From: GCA-2698665 sp047611265 | GTDB taxonomy: Bacteria > Pseudomonadota > Gammaproteobacteria > GCA-002705445 > GCA-002716945 | Direction: 5' to 3' | NCBI GenBank assembly: GCA_047611265.1 | Contig: JBLFWM010000002.1 | Span: forward strand, 138,131 to 202,130 | DNA: 64,000 nt | Part shown: positions 1-8,390 of the stretch, in pieces | How positions within the stretch are numbered: the first letter of the stretch is position 1 | How the letters are laid out: the number at the start of each line of letters is the position of its first letter | The notes under the pieces: generated by a model | Databases searched by the model: none | The model's input: only the letters and a program-made list of their open reading frames with translations | What the model was told of the DNA's origin: nothing | Translations under genes and position numbers: made by a program

Positions 1-237
1 CCAAACTTTCTCGTGATCAATCCAGAGGAATGCATTGACTGCAGTTTATGTGAGCCTGAGTGCCCCATTAATGCAATTATTTCTGATGAAGATGTCACAG
101 ATGATAATCGTCATTTTCTAGAGATAAATGAACGCCTATCTAAAAAATGGCCTATTTTAACAGAAATTAAAGCTGCACCTGAAGACGCTAAAGAATGGGA
201 AGATAAAATAGGTAAGCTCAATTTACTAGAAGAGTAA
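1..237 (+). CDS. fdxA: FdxA-like 4Fe-4S/7Fe ferredoxin, 5'-truncated
   Basis: The window opens inside this gene. The frame is open from base 1 (P-N-F-L-V-I-N-P), so the in-frame GTG at 13 is internal and the true start lies upstream. The cluster motif C-I-D-C-S-L-C-E-P-E-C-P is complete, and is followed by the acidic, tryptophan-containing C-terminal helix usual in FdxA. In that family the missing N-terminal half holds the other cysteine set. The protein is a small cytoplasmic electron carrier; its partner cannot be told from here. It converges on dnaB, with two bases between the stop codons and no room for a dedicated terminator. Confidence 0.85.
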   Translation, partial: PNFLVINPEECIDCSLCEPECPINAIISDEDVTDDNRHFLEINERLSKKWPILTEIKAAPEDAKEWEDKIGKLNLLEE

Positions 238-239
238 AT

Positions 240-1598
240 TTAAAATTCTCCGACCCCATCATAAACTTGAGGATGATAATCTTCGAATCTTGTACAGTGA
301 GGAACCCAAGTAAGTTTCACAAAACCAGTCTGGCCATTTCTATGTTTTTCCACGCGTATCTCGGCAATATTTTTCTGGTCAGTGTTGGGATCATAAACTT
401 CATCTCTGTAAAGAAAGACAATTAAGTCAGCATCTTGTTCAATCGAGCCAGATTCTCTTAAATCAGACAAGAATGGACGTTTATCATTTCGGGTTTCTAC
501 TCCTCTATTTAACTGAGATAAAGCTATAACTGGAATATCTAGTTCCTTTGCGATTGCTTTCAATGATCTTGTCACCTCGCCTACTTCATTTACCCTATTC
601 TCAGAATAACGAGGGATTGACATTAGTTGTAAGTAATCCACGACTATTAAATCAATACCAGCCTCTCTTTTCATTCTTCTAGCTTTTGATCGCAACTCCA
701 TGGGAGATATTGCCGCTGTATCATCAATATAGAAATCACAGTCGTTCATCATTTCTATTGCAGAAGTAACAGCCTTTGTATCCTGAGGAGATGATTCATA
801 GTCACCCGTTCTTATCTTTTGCATTGAAACCGAACTTAATGAGGATAACATTCTTAAAGCTATAGACTGTGAAGACATTTCAAGACTAAAAAATCCTACC
901 TTCTTTTTTTGTTTAAAAACAATATCTTGGGCTATATTCATAGCAAAAGCTGTCTTTCCCATTGATGGTCTACCCGCAATAATAATTAGGTCAGACTTTT
1001 GTAAACCCGCGGTTAATTTATCAAATTCATTGTATCCAGTCAGAAGATAATCTAACTCGTTACTATTCTTTTTCCTATAGACAGTATCTATGTATTCATT
1101 CACTACAGGCCCAATTTTATGTAGTCCGTCATTAACATTTGAGTCAGTTGTAATCGCAAATATTTCAGACTCAGCCTTATCTAAAACCTCTTTAATGTCA
1201 CCTTGCTCGCTTTGATGAACAGTTTGAATTGTTCTTGTGCTTATGCCGATAAGCTCTCGCATAATAGATTTTTCTTTTATAATTTCAGCATATGCTTTTA
1301 TATGCGCAGAAGTAGGAACTTTATGAGCTAATTGGCTAATATATTGCATACCACCTATTCTATCAAGCACCCCCTTGCTCCTTAAGCAATCTTCAAGGAC
1401 AACAACATCTATAACTTGACCAGCAGAAGCTAAATCATATATTTCATTAAATATAAGCTTATTATTACTATCAAAAAAATCTTTTGTTTGAACCATATGT
1501 GATATCTGATCCCATGAAGTAGAATCCATGATTAATGATCCCAGAAAGGCTTGTTCAGCTTCTAATGATTTTGGTGTGCTCGGTAGTTTAGTTTCCAT
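240..1598 (-). CDS. dnaB: Replicative DNA helicase DnaB
   Basis: This is the ring helicase that unwinds DNA at the replication fork and interacts with primase. At 452 residues it is near the usual length. The N-terminal primase-binding domain (about 1-150) is followed by a RecA-like motor with Walker A GRPSMGKT (209-216), Walker B VVDYLQLM and the S-Q-L-N-R-G-V-E motif. No intein is present. It lies downstream of rpsF-rpsR-rplI as in many Gammaproteobacteria, but a gap of about 150 bp and DnaA-box-like repeats suggest its own promoter. Confidence 0.97.
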   Translation of the reverse strand: METKLPSTPKSLEAEQAFLGSLIMDSTSWDQISHMVQTKDFFDSNNKLIFNEIYDLASAGQVIDVVVLEDCLRSKGVLDRIGGMQYISQLAHKVPTSAHIKAYAEIIKEKSIMRELIGISTRTIQTVHQSEQGDIKEVLDKAESEIFAITTDSNVNDGLHKIGPVVNEYIDTVYRKKNSNELDYLLTGYNEFDKLTAGLQKSDLIIIAGRPSMGKTAFAMNIAQDIVFKQKKKVGFFSLEMSSQSIALRMLSSLSSVSMQKIRTGDYESSPQDTKAVTSAIEMMNDCDFYIDDTAAISPMELRSKARRMKREAGIDLIVVDYLQLMSIPRYSENRVNEVGEVTRSLKAIAKELDIPVIALSQLNRGVETRNDKRPFLSDLRESGSIEQDADLIVFLYRDEVYDPNTDQKNIAEIRVEKHRNGQTGFVKLTWVPHCTRFEDYHPQVYDGVGEF

Positions 1599-1642
1599 AA
1601 TTTATTCTAACTGAAAAATAATGGGTTTTATAGACAAGAAGC

Positions 1643-1662
1643 TGTGGAAAAATTGTGGAATA
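1643..1662. promoter_or_regulatory. Pair of DnaA-box-like repeats upstream of dnaB
   Basis: Two copies of TGTGGAA start at 1643 and 1654, one helical turn (11 bp) apart, about 45-65 bp upstream of the dnaB start. The first extends to TGTGGAAAA, one mismatch from the reverse-complement DnaA box TGTGGATAA; the second is poorer. They overlap a plausible promoter (TATAAA on the minus strand just downstream). DnaA control of dnaB is an inference; chance matches are possible in AT-rich DNA. Confidence 0.35.
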
Positions 1663-1750
1663 ATATGAGGTATTAAAGAACTCGTTTGTGCTTCAGTATG
1701 GCAATAAAGTTCAAGATACCTTTAATATTCTATGGAGAGCTTGATAGAGT

Positions 1751-2278
1751 TTATTCTGATGCTGGTTCGTCAGTAACTGGTTCTGTAATCACATCATTAT
1801 CAATCACAGGCTCTGGAGCTGCAACATTATTACGTGTTAATTTAATTGGGATAGTAATACTAATATCAGTATGAAGACTTACAGTAGCTATATAATCTTC
1901 GGCAAAAGTCTTAATAGCTCCTGATGGGAGACTAACTTGCTTCTTTGCGACAGCATATCCATCTTCTACTAAACGATCTACAATATTTTGAAGGGTAATT
2001 GAACCAAATAAATTATCAGCATCCTCTTGAACATTAACTTCAAAAGCTAACGAGTAATCTTTGTATTTTTCTTGCTCAATTAAGGCTAAAGATTTTAGCT
2101 CTTCTTCTTGCTTAATTAGCACCTGTTTCTTTTCCTCAACGACGGCTAAATTAGCCTTGGTAGGCAATACTGCGTGTTTATTAGGTATCAAATAATTACG
2201 AGCATAACCAGATTTAACTGATACTTTTGCTCCAACTTCACCTAAGCTTTTGATATTTTTTAAAAGAAGTATATCCAT
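1751..2278 (-). CDS. rplI: 50S ribosomal protein L9 with acidic C-terminal extension
   Basis: L9 binds 23S rRNA near the L1 stalk and helps hold the reading frame. The N-terminal RNA-binding domain is clear (start MDILLLKNIKSLGEVG, then G-Y-A-R-N-Y-L-I-P), followed by the connecting helix and the C-terminal domain. The protein is 175 residues against about 149 for the family. The extra tail from about residue 150 is rich in Asp, Glu, Pro and Val and shows no known domain. The start abuts the end of rpsR, so the genes are translationally linked. Confidence 0.95.
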   Translation of the reverse strand: MDILLLKNIKSLGEVGAKVSVKSGYARNYLIPNKHAVLPTKANLAVVEEKKQVLIKQEEELKSLALIEQEKYKDYSLAFEVNVQEDADNLFGSITLQNIVDRLVEDGYAVAKKQVSLPSGAIKTFAEDYIATVSLHTDISITIPIKLTRNNVAAPEPVIDNDVITEPVTDEPASE

Positions 2279-2493
2279 TATTGCTTGTGGTTATCGCAAA
2301 ATGGCAATAGTGCCAAGTGTCTAGCGATCTTTATAGCTTGGTTAATTCTTCTTTGCTCTTTACCTGTAGTTCCACCTATTCTACGAGGTGATATTTTACC
2401 AGCTTCGGTTATAAATTTTTTTAAGAATGCTATATTTTTATAGTCTATATCAGCTATTAAATTAGATTTTTTCTTAGTATATTCTTCACTCAT
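2278..2493 (-). CDS. rpsR: 30S ribosomal protein S18
   Basis: S18 is a small-subunit protein that pairs with S6 on 16S rRNA. The 71-residue sequence has the family core K-I-S-P-R-R-I-G-G-T-T-G-K-E-Q-R-R-I-N-Q-A-I-K and the R-H-L-A-L-L-P-F ending. It sits in rpsF-rpsR-rplI, with four bases to rpsF and a one-base overlap with rplI. Co-transcription with its partner S6 is the norm. Confidence 0.97.
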   Translation of the reverse strand: MSEEYTKKKSNLIADIDYKNIAFLKKFITEAGKISPRRIGGTTGKEQRRINQAIKIARHLALLPFCDNHKQ

Positions 2494-2497
2494 TGTA

Positions 2498-2827
2498 TTA
2501 AGCTCTTTCTCTAGTTGCCATCATCACAGATGGTTCAGTAATTTTCTCATCTTGGGCAAGAAACATGTGTCTCATGATGCTGTCATTAAATTTAATTAAA
2601 TTAGCCAATTCATCTAAAATTTCATTATTAGCCTGAAAATTCAATAGAATATATCTGGCTTTATTAATTTTATTTATATTATAAGCTAACTTCATTGTTC
2701 CCCAGTCTTCGTATCTATCTATAGTTCCACCTTTAGAACTAATAATACCTTTGTACTTATCAACTGTCTTTAAAGTTGACTCATCCTGGTTTATGTTAAA
2801 CATCAGTAATAATTCGTAATTTTTCAT
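2498..2827 (-). CDS. rpsF: 30S ribosomal protein S6
   Basis: S6 forms a heterodimer with S18 in the platform of the 30S subunit. I place the start at the ATG at 2827 (MKNYELLLMFN), matching the family N-terminus. An in-frame TTG four codons upstream is less likely because a GGA-containing ribosome site lies between the two. The product is 109 residues, without the acidic glutamate-repeat tail of the E. coli protein. It is first of the rpsF-rpsR-rplI set; rlmB lies just upstream. Confidence 0.95.
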   Translation of the reverse strand: MKNYELLLMFNINQDESTLKTVDKYKGIISSKGGTIDRYEDWGTMKLAYNINKINKARYILLNFQANNEILDELANLIKFNDSIMRHMFLAQDEKITEPSVMMATRERA

Positions 2828-2879
2828 AGTTTCATCCAATATGCGAATACTACTTTAGTATCCATAATATTTCAAATAT

Positions 2880-3635
2880 TCATTTAGTTTTTTTAATCAT
2901 TTTCTTAATCTGATATAAAGCAATTCCAGTAGCAACAGCAACATTTAGACACTCTACCGAGCCATAAATTGGTATTTTGCACACATCATCACATAAGTCT
3001 AACAATGATCTGCTAATTCCATCTCCTTCAGAACCTAAAATTACAGCAACGCCTGTATCACATGATTTAACATCATATATAGTCATATCACTGCTATCAG
3101 CTGTTCCTATGACCCTAATATTGTGACTCTTAAGTTTTTTTATAACCATGGCTAGATTATTGGTTTCAAGCAATGACAAGCCTTGTAAGCCTCCAGATGC
3201 CGTCTTATGTACTAATGGGGATATCTCGCAAGAGTTAGATTTTCTTTTTATAATTAATGAAACACCAGCTGCATTTGATGATCTAATGCATGAGCCTAAG
3301 TTTCTAGGATCTTGGATTGAGTCAAATATTACAATGAAAGGGTTTTTTTCAGTTTGCAGGTATAGGTCAATATCAAAACTTGATAATGTTTTACTCTCTA
3401 GCTCAAAAACAACCCCTTGGTGTTTTGATGAAAAACATAAAGTTGTTAGGAAATCTTTTTCAACTTCTACTATTTCTACATTTAAATTTTCAGCATCTTT
3501 CATGATCTTTGTGAGATGATTGCTCACTGGCGGCTTTTTAAGATATATTTTTTTTATATTTTTGGGGCTTAATTTCAACTGAGCATTGCAAGTGTGAATG
3601 CCATATATTAAATTTAAATTTTCTTGATCAGTCAT
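2880..3635 (-). CDS. rlmB: 23S rRNA (guanosine-2'-O)-methyltransferase RlmB
   Basis: RlmB methylates the ribose of G2251 in the peptidyl-transferase region of 23S rRNA using SAM. At 251 residues it is full length. An N-terminal substrate-binding domain is followed by the SPOUT (knotted) domain with its three motifs: N-L-G-S-C-I-R-S near residue 112, I-L-G-S-E-G-D-G-I and S-V-E-C-L-N-V-A-V-A-T-G at the C-terminus. purA ends directly upstream and rpsF follows, as in many relatives. The other SPOUT protein of the window, trmJ, has a different N-terminus. Confidence 0.93.
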   Translation of the reverse strand: MTDQENLNLIYGIHTCNAQLKLSPKNIKKIYLKKPPVSNHLTKIMKDAENLNVEIVEVEKDFLTTLCFSSKHQGVVFELESKTLSSFDIDLYLQTEKNPFIVIFDSIQDPRNLGSCIRSSNAAGVSLIIKRKSNSCEISPLVHKTASGGLQGLSLLETNNLAMVIKKLKSHNIRVIGTADSSDMTIYDVKSCDTGVAVILGSEGDGISRSLLDLCDDVCKIPIYGSVECLNVAVATGIALYQIKKMIKKTK

Positions 3636-4898
3636 TTAGGTAGCGAAAATATCTTTCAGACAAATTATTTCATTTCTCGCCGGGCCTGTTGAAATCATGA
3701 CTATTGGTGTTTTTGATAATTTCTCAATAGTTTTAATATATGCTTTAGCATTTTCAGGTAAATCTTCGTAATTTGTAATGCCTACTGTCGAAGATTTCCA
3801 TCCTTTTAGCTCTATGTACTCTAGATTTTCAACCTCAAAAGTATCATAGTCAATATCTCCATAGTCAACACATATCTTGATAAGATCCAAGTTATCTAAA
3901 ACATCTAATTTTGTTAAAGCTATTCCATTAATCCTGTTTAATTCAATAGACTTATTTAGTATTTTCACATCTAACCAACCACATCTTCTAGCTCTACCTG
4001 TCGTAGCTCCAACTTCACCACCCCACTTAGCAATATCAAGTCCTAGCTGATCATGTAATTCAGAAGGGAAAGGTCCATGCCCTACTCTGGTTGTATATGC
4101 TTTGGTTATCCCCAAAGAATAATTTACTTTATCTACGCCAATTCCTGTTCCTGATATTAGGCCCGAGAGCGTTGTGTTTGAAGAAGTCACATATGGGTAA
4201 GTACCATGATCAATATCTAGCATTGTTCCTTGTGCTCCCTCAAAAATAATATTAGATTTTTTATTCAAATCCAAAATGAGAGGAATCACATCACATACAT
4301 GCTCTCTTATATTTTCAAAGATTGGGGTTAAAGATTCCAGTACGGATTCCAGAGAAATTGGACTTTCTTTATAATATTTTGTTAATAAAAAATTATGATA
4401 ATCCATTGATTTTATTAGTTTTTTTCGAAGATTATCAATATTATAAAAATCGATTAACCTTATTCCTCTTCTAGCCACTTTATCTTCATAGGTTGGACCA
4501 ATACCTCTACCCGTGGTTCCGATGGATGATTTCCCTAATGATTTTTCATGAGCAATATCTAAAGCAACATGAGTTGGTAATATTACATGACATGCTTCGC
4601 TTATAAATAATTTATTTTTAATAGAGATATTTTTGGATGCCAAATCATTTAATTCAGTTTCTAATGCCTCAAGCGAGATAACAACTCCATTACCTATAAC
4701 AGAAGTAACGTTGTCACGAAGTATCCCAGATGGGATTAAATGTAGTATTGTTTTAACTCCATTAATAACTAGTGTATGACCAGCATTATGACCACCCTGG
4801 AATCTGACGCAACCAGAAGCATTTTCTGACAAGACATCGACTATTTTACCTTTACCTTCATCTCCCCAGTGAGTCCCAACCAGTAATACGTTAGACAT
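3636..4898 (-). CDS. purA: Adenylosuccinate synthetase
   Basis: PurA joins IMP and aspartate with GTP to make adenylosuccinate, the first committed step to AMP. The start is set at the ATG at 4898 (MSNVLLVGTHWGDEGKGK), which has a GGAG site eight bases upstream; an in-frame codon at 4916 would add six residues unlike the family. The 420-residue protein shows the GDEGKGK phosphate loop with the catalytic Asp, G-H-N-A-G-H-T, and the IMP-binding T-T-G-R-G-I-G-P. It overlaps the end of hisZ by eight bases, a common gammaproteobacterial pairing. Confidence 0.96.
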   Translation of the reverse strand: MSNVLLVGTHWGDEGKGKIVDVLSENASGCVRFQGGHNAGHTLVINGVKTILHLIPSGILRDNVTSVIGNGVVISLEALETELNDLASKNISIKNKLFISEACHVILPTHVALDIAHEKSLGKSSIGTTGRGIGPTYEDKVARRGIRLIDFYNIDNLRKKLIKSMDYHNFLLTKYYKESPISLESVLESLTPIFENIREHVCDVIPLILDLNKKSNIIFEGAQGTMLDIDHGTYPYVTSSNTTLSGLISGTGIGVDKVNYSLGITKAYTTRVGHGPFPSELHDQLGLDIAKWGGEVGATTGRARRCGWLDVKILNKSIELNRINGIALTKLDVLDNLDLIKICVDYGDIDYDTFEVENLEYIELKGWKSSTVGITNYEDLPENAKAYIKTIEKLSKTPIVMISTGPARNEIICLKDIFAT

Positions 4899-5892
4899 AG
4901 GTGTCTCTCCGCCCAACTGAAAGATTCAAGATGTCTTTTATATCAAGACTAAAACCAGTGGCATATCTTGGCTTATCTGAATGGTCATTATATGCAGTAT
5001 ATCTCCCACCGCATGCTATTTCTTTTCTAAGGTTTGGAACATAAGCTGTATAGATTAATCCTGATTGGTAGTTAAAGCCATGTAGTTCGCACAAGTCAAT
5101 CTGTACTTCTGAAATGCCTCTAAATTTATTTATAGAATTAGCTATAAATGTTAAATTAGTTAATTCCAAAGATACTTTTGTTTTATGGTTTTTTATTAGA
5201 GACTTTAATTCCTTTAATACTTTTATGTCACCAGAAAGATTAATTAACTCTATCAGTAAATTCAATTTCTTATTGCTAAGCTTATTTATATTAAAAAATT
5301 CCTTTATTTCGCACTTTGACTTAAGATTAATTAAATCAATAAGAGCTAACCGATTAAAGTTTGTAAGATTTAAATCGAGTAAAAGATTGTTAATAAATGA
5401 TAGATCTCCCAGCTCAACGACAATCTTTTTTTCATTTGAGAGCGATACCAGGTCAATCATTAATTTAATAATCTCTATATCAGTAGAGTTACTTAATTTT
5501 CCGAAGTATTCTGCACCTGTTTGATAAGGGTTAATTCTATCAAATGGACCGGGCGACAATCTAAGAATATCACCCATGTAAGAAAGTCTAGAATTACCTA
5601 TACCCTTTGTCATTTGATAATCTATTTTAGAAATTTGTGGCGTTATATCTGCTCTAATACCAATTTCACTACCAGTTTGCTTATCTAGAACAAAAGCTGT
5701 CTCCGTATCTAGGTCAGTTGATTTAAGGTTTAATAGGTTTTCTAGATTATCAAAGATTGGAGGAATAACATATGAGTACTTGTATTTTGCATAGATTTTT
5801 AGAATTTTACTTTTAATACTTTCTAGCTTGACCGCGTCACTTGGCATATAGTATTCGATACCATCTGGAATCTGGAAATTTTTTGTTTTCAT
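4891..5892 (-). CDS. hisZ: ATP phosphoribosyltransferase regulatory subunit HisZ
   Basis: HisZ is a catalytically inactive relative of histidyl-tRNA synthetase that partners with a short HisG in the first step of histidine synthesis. The 333-residue protein keeps the class II core (I-R-A-D-I-T-P-Q-I near residue 78, R-L-S-Y-M-G-D) but lacks the anticodon-binding domain; a true HisS is encoded at 26552-27835. Its presence implies a short-form HisG elsewhere. It is followed by purA with an eight-base overlap, and the small DUF2065 gene ends just upstream. Confidence 0.9.
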   Translation of the reverse strand: MKTKNFQIPDGIEYYMPSDAVKLESIKSKILKIYAKYKYSYVIPPIFDNLENLLNLKSTDLDTETAFVLDKQTGSEIGIRADITPQISKIDYQMTKGIGNSRLSYMGDILRLSPGPFDRINPYQTGAEYFGKLSNSTDIEIIKLMIDLVSLSNEKKIVVELGDLSFINNLLLDLNLTNFNRLALIDLINLKSKCEIKEFFNINKLSNKKLNLLIELINLSGDIKVLKELKSLIKNHKTKVSLELTNLTFIANSINKFRGISEVQIDLCELHGFNYQSGLIYTAYVPNLRKEIACGGRYTAYNDHSDKPRYATGFSLDIKDILNLSVGRRDTYV

Positions 5893-5900
5893 ATTACCCG

Positions 5901-6095
5901 CTAAATTGTTAATAAAAATATACTCAACCCCAATATCATACAGATAAGACCAAGTATTCTCAAAGAGTTATTGTCGAGATTATTAAAATAAAGAATGATT
6001 TTTCTAAATATTCCTGGGGCAAGAAATAAAATCATTCCCTCTATGATTATAGTTAAAGAAATAGCCAGGATTAATAAATACCAAAGATTTATTAT
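5901..6095 (-). CDS. DUF2065 family small membrane protein, apparent AUA start
   Basis: Between hflC and hisZ lies a 64-codon frame with no ATG, GTG or TTG at its head, so standard gene callers would miss it. From 6095 it reads (M)INLWYLLILAISLTIII, then E-G-M-I-L-F-L-A-P-G-I-F-R-K, then a second hydrophobic stretch ending at TAG 5901. The layout (short first helix, E-G-x-x-x-F-x-x-P, polar linker with N-N-L-x-x-x-x-L-R, second helix) is that of DUF2065 (YjeT), which sits between hflC and purA or hisZ in many Gammaproteobacteria. The first ATA (6095-6093) overlaps the hflC stop as ATAA and has AAGG six bases upstream; a second ATA follows at once. AUA initiation is inferred. Function unknown. 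Confidence 0.75.
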   Translation of the reverse strand: MINLWYLLILAISLTIIIEGMILFLAPGIFRKIILYFNNLDNNSLRILGLICMILGLSIFLLTI

Positions 6096-6958
6096 TTTCT
6101 GCCTTTAGAGTTATTAAAATATTTAAAAAAGTCAGAGTCAGGCTGTATAACCAATATATCCTGCTTGGCACTAAAAGTTTCTTTATACGCAGCAAGGCTT
6201 CGATAAAATGAGTAGAATTCAGGATCCATATTGTAAGCTTTGGCAAATACTTCAGTTGAAATTGCATCACCTTGACCTTTAATATCCTGAGATGTTTTAT
6301 ATGCTTCTGCAATTATAGTTTCTGATTCACGTTCTGCCAACGCTGTAATTCCCTGAGCTTCTTCTTTTCCCTCTGATCTAAAAGTTTTAGCAACAGTTGC
6401 TCTTTCCTTGACCATACGTGCATATACAGAATTGCTGACTTCATCAGGCAGGTCAACTTTTTTAACTCTCACGTCAACAACAGTTATGCCTAGAGCTTTA
6501 GAGGCTTTGTTTGCCTCAGTAGTAACAATCTGCATCAATGCAGCTCTATCACCAGACACCACATCGTTAATCGTACGTTTACTGAATTCACTTTTAGTTA
6601 GATCATTTATAATTTGCGATAATCTATTTATTCCTATGCGCTCATCACCTTTCGAGGATCTGTAAAAATTTTCAGGTCCCGTAATTCTCCACTTAACAAA
6701 AGAATCTACTATTACGTTTTTCTTTTCACTTGTCAGAAATTGTTCTGGTTTTGAATCCATTGTCAATAATCTAGAATCATATCTTTTGACATTATTTACA
6801 AAAGGAATCATAAAATACAAGCCAGGTTCTTGGTAGGTTTTTACAATTTCACCTAGTCTAAATTTTATAGCTACTTCTCTTTCATCTACGATAAAAGTTG
6901 ATGAGGATATAACAACGATTAGTACCAAAATTATTGAAAATATATTTCTATTATTCAC
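6092..6958 (-). CDS. hflC: FtsH protease modulator HflC
   Basis: HflC is an inner-membrane SPFH/prohibitin-fold protein that forms a large cage with HflK around the FtsH protease. I start it at GTG 6958 (MNNRNIFSIILVLIV), with AGAGGG nine bases upstream; the longer reading from 6991 would run far into hflK. The 288-residue product has one N-terminal transmembrane helix (about 5-22), then the SPFH domain with V-D-E-R-E-V-A-I-K-F and an Ala/Glu-rich coiled coil. It overlaps hflK by eight bases. Confidence 0.94.
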   Translation of the reverse strand: MNNRNIFSIILVLIVVISSSTFIVDEREVAIKFRLGEIVKTYQEPGLYFMIPFVNNVKRYDSRLLTMDSKPEQFLTSEKKNVIVDSFVKWRITGPENFYRSSKGDERIGINRLSQIINDLTKSEFSKRTINDVVSGDRAALMQIVTTEANKASKALGITVVDVRVKKVDLPDEVSNSVYARMVKERATVAKTFRSEGKEEAQGITALAERESETIIAEAYKTSQDIKGQGDAISTEVFAKAYNMDPEFYSFYRSLAAYKETFSAKQDILVIQPDSDFFKYFNNSKGRK

Positions 6959-8075
6959 TGTATAAGTCCCTCTTTCTTGAATTAAAACCATCTCTGGATC
7001 TTTGAATTTTTTCCGATAAAGAATTATTGTTACTGGAATTTACTGAGTTACTTATATTTGAGCTATTCTGCATTCTAGGCTCTAATATTTTGTCTAGAGG
7101 TAAGTAGAGTAGATTGTTACCGCCATCAACATCAATCATAATCTTTGTGGAGTTACCAAGAACAGACTCGACAGATTCAATATATAATCTCTCACGGGTT
7201 ACTTCTGGTGACTTCCTGTATTCTTCATAAAGCTTACTGAATCTTAAAGCCTCACCTTCCGCTGACTTTATAAGCTTCACTCTATATGCTTTAGCTTCTT
7301 CAATAATCTGGACGGCTTTTCCTCGAGCTAAAGGAATAATTTCATTTCTGTATGCTTCAGCTTCATTTATATATCTTTGCTCATCTTCACGAGCTCTAAT
7401 TGCATCTGAAAATGCATCTTGAACTTGCTCGGGCGGTTGAGCTTCTAATATATTTACTGTTTGGACATTAATACCGGCACCATAACTATCTAGAACGCTT
7501 TGGAGCAAAATTTTGGTATCAGAAGCAATTGTTTCTCTACCTTCTGTGATCACAAAGTCCATCTTATTTTTACCCAAAACTTCTCTTATAGAGCTTTCTC
7601 CAGCTGCGCTAAGTGTTTCATCTGGATCTCTAAGGTTAAAAATATAGTCACTGGCATCTTTTATATCATATTGAATAGCGAAGTTAACACTCACAATGTT
7701 TTCATCTTCTGTTAGCATTTGAGCCTTTTGCTGGATAGATCTAATTTTAGATACATCTACAATCTCTGCTTTTTGTATTATTCTTGGAACCCAATGAGGT
7801 CCGGGCATCGTGATATTAGAAAACTCACCAAATTGAAGAACTACTCCTCTCTCTCCATCATTAACTATATATATACCACTTAAAAGGTAAACTGTAAGTA
7901 TAACAATACCTATTATAGAGTTATTTTTTTTATTGGAACTAGATCCACCAGAAGTTCCACCTAGCAAGCCTTTAAAATATTTATTTAAATCATTGAGGGC
8001 GTTATCTAATTCTGAATTGCTTTTAGGTTTGCGGCCCCAAGGGTCTTTATTTCCATTCGGTTCATTCCATGCCAT
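6951..8075 (-). CDS. hflK: FtsH protease modulator HflK
   Basis: HflK is the partner of HflC in the FtsH-HflKC complex, which limits turnover of membrane proteins. The 374-residue protein begins M-A-W-N-E-P as is typical, has a glycine/serine-rich cytoplasmic N-terminus, one transmembrane helix (about 52-72), the SPFH domain (N-D-G-E-R-G-V-V-L-Q-F-G) and a long helical region. The C-terminal 40 residues are rich in Asn and Ser. It lies downstream of hfq in the conserved miaA-hfq-hflKC order; hflX is not present between hfq and hflK. Confidence 0.95.
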   Translation of the reverse strand: MAWNEPNGNKDPWGRKPKSNSELDNALNDLNKYFKGLLGGTSGGSSSNKKNNSIIGIVILTVYLLSGIYIVNDGERGVVLQFGEFSNITMPGPHWVPRIIQKAEIVDVSKIRSIQQKAQMLTEDENIVSVNFAIQYDIKDASDYIFNLRDPDETLSAAGESSIREVLGKNKMDFVITEGRETIASDTKILLQSVLDSYGAGINVQTVNILEAQPPEQVQDAFSDAIRAREDEQRYINEAEAYRNEIIPLARGKAVQIIEEAKAYRVKLIKSAEGEALRFSKLYEEYRKSPEVTRERLYIESVESVLGNSTKIMIDVDGGNNLLYLPLDKILEPRMQNSSNISNSVNSSNNNSLSEKIQRSRDGFNSRKRDLYSE

Positions 8076-8114
8076 ATAACATCTCCTTAGAACAACATCA
8101 TAGTATAAAGTAGC

Positions 8115-8333
8115 CTACTCATCAATTTCTAATTTAACTGGTTCTGATGGAACTATCGTAGATATCGCATGCTTGTAAACACATTGGGTCACTTTATTGT
8201 TCAGCATTATAATATAAGAGTCAAAGCCCTCAATCTTACCTTCTAATTTAATCCCATTAACCAAAAAGATTGACACGCTTATTTTTTCTTTTCTTATCTT
8301 ATTCAGAAATTTATCTTGCAAATGTTCCTGCAT
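8115..8333 (-). CDS. hfq: RNA chaperone Hfq
   Basis: Hfq forms a hexameric ring that pairs small RNAs with mRNAs. At 72 residues it has the Sm fold and little else: the start M-Q-E-H-L-Q-D-K-F-L-N matches family position, Sm1 covers V-S-I-F-L-V-N-G-I-K-L-E-G and F-D-S-Y-I-I-M-L, and Sm2 is Y-K-H-A-I-S-T-I. The disordered C-terminal tail of the E. coli protein is absent. It stands in miaA-hfq-hflK. Confidence 0.96.
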   Translation of the reverse strand: MQEHLQDKFLNKIRKEKISVSIFLVNGIKLEGKIEGFDSYIIMLNNKVTQCVYKHAISTIVPSEPVKLEIDE

Positions 8334-8390
8334 ACAGCTCTTCCTACAGGATATAACAATACTTTCCTGTATAGTTCATATTGACACTAT

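Noticed and set aside
1686..1874. 62-codon plus-strand frame at the end of rplI
   Set aside because: Mostly antisense to the acidic L9 tail; no ribosome site.
3148..3519. 123-codon plus-strand frame inside rlmB
   Set aside because: Antisense to conserved SPOUT motifs, with no ribosome site.
5114..5524. 136-codon plus-strand frame inside hisZ
   Set aside because: Antisense shadow, low-complexity hydrophobic composition, no start signal.
6004..6312. 102-codon minus-strand frame over the hflC 3' end
   Set aside because: It overlaps hflC and reads the DUF2065 region in the wrong frame; no family resemblance. The frame at 5901-6095 explains the gap better.
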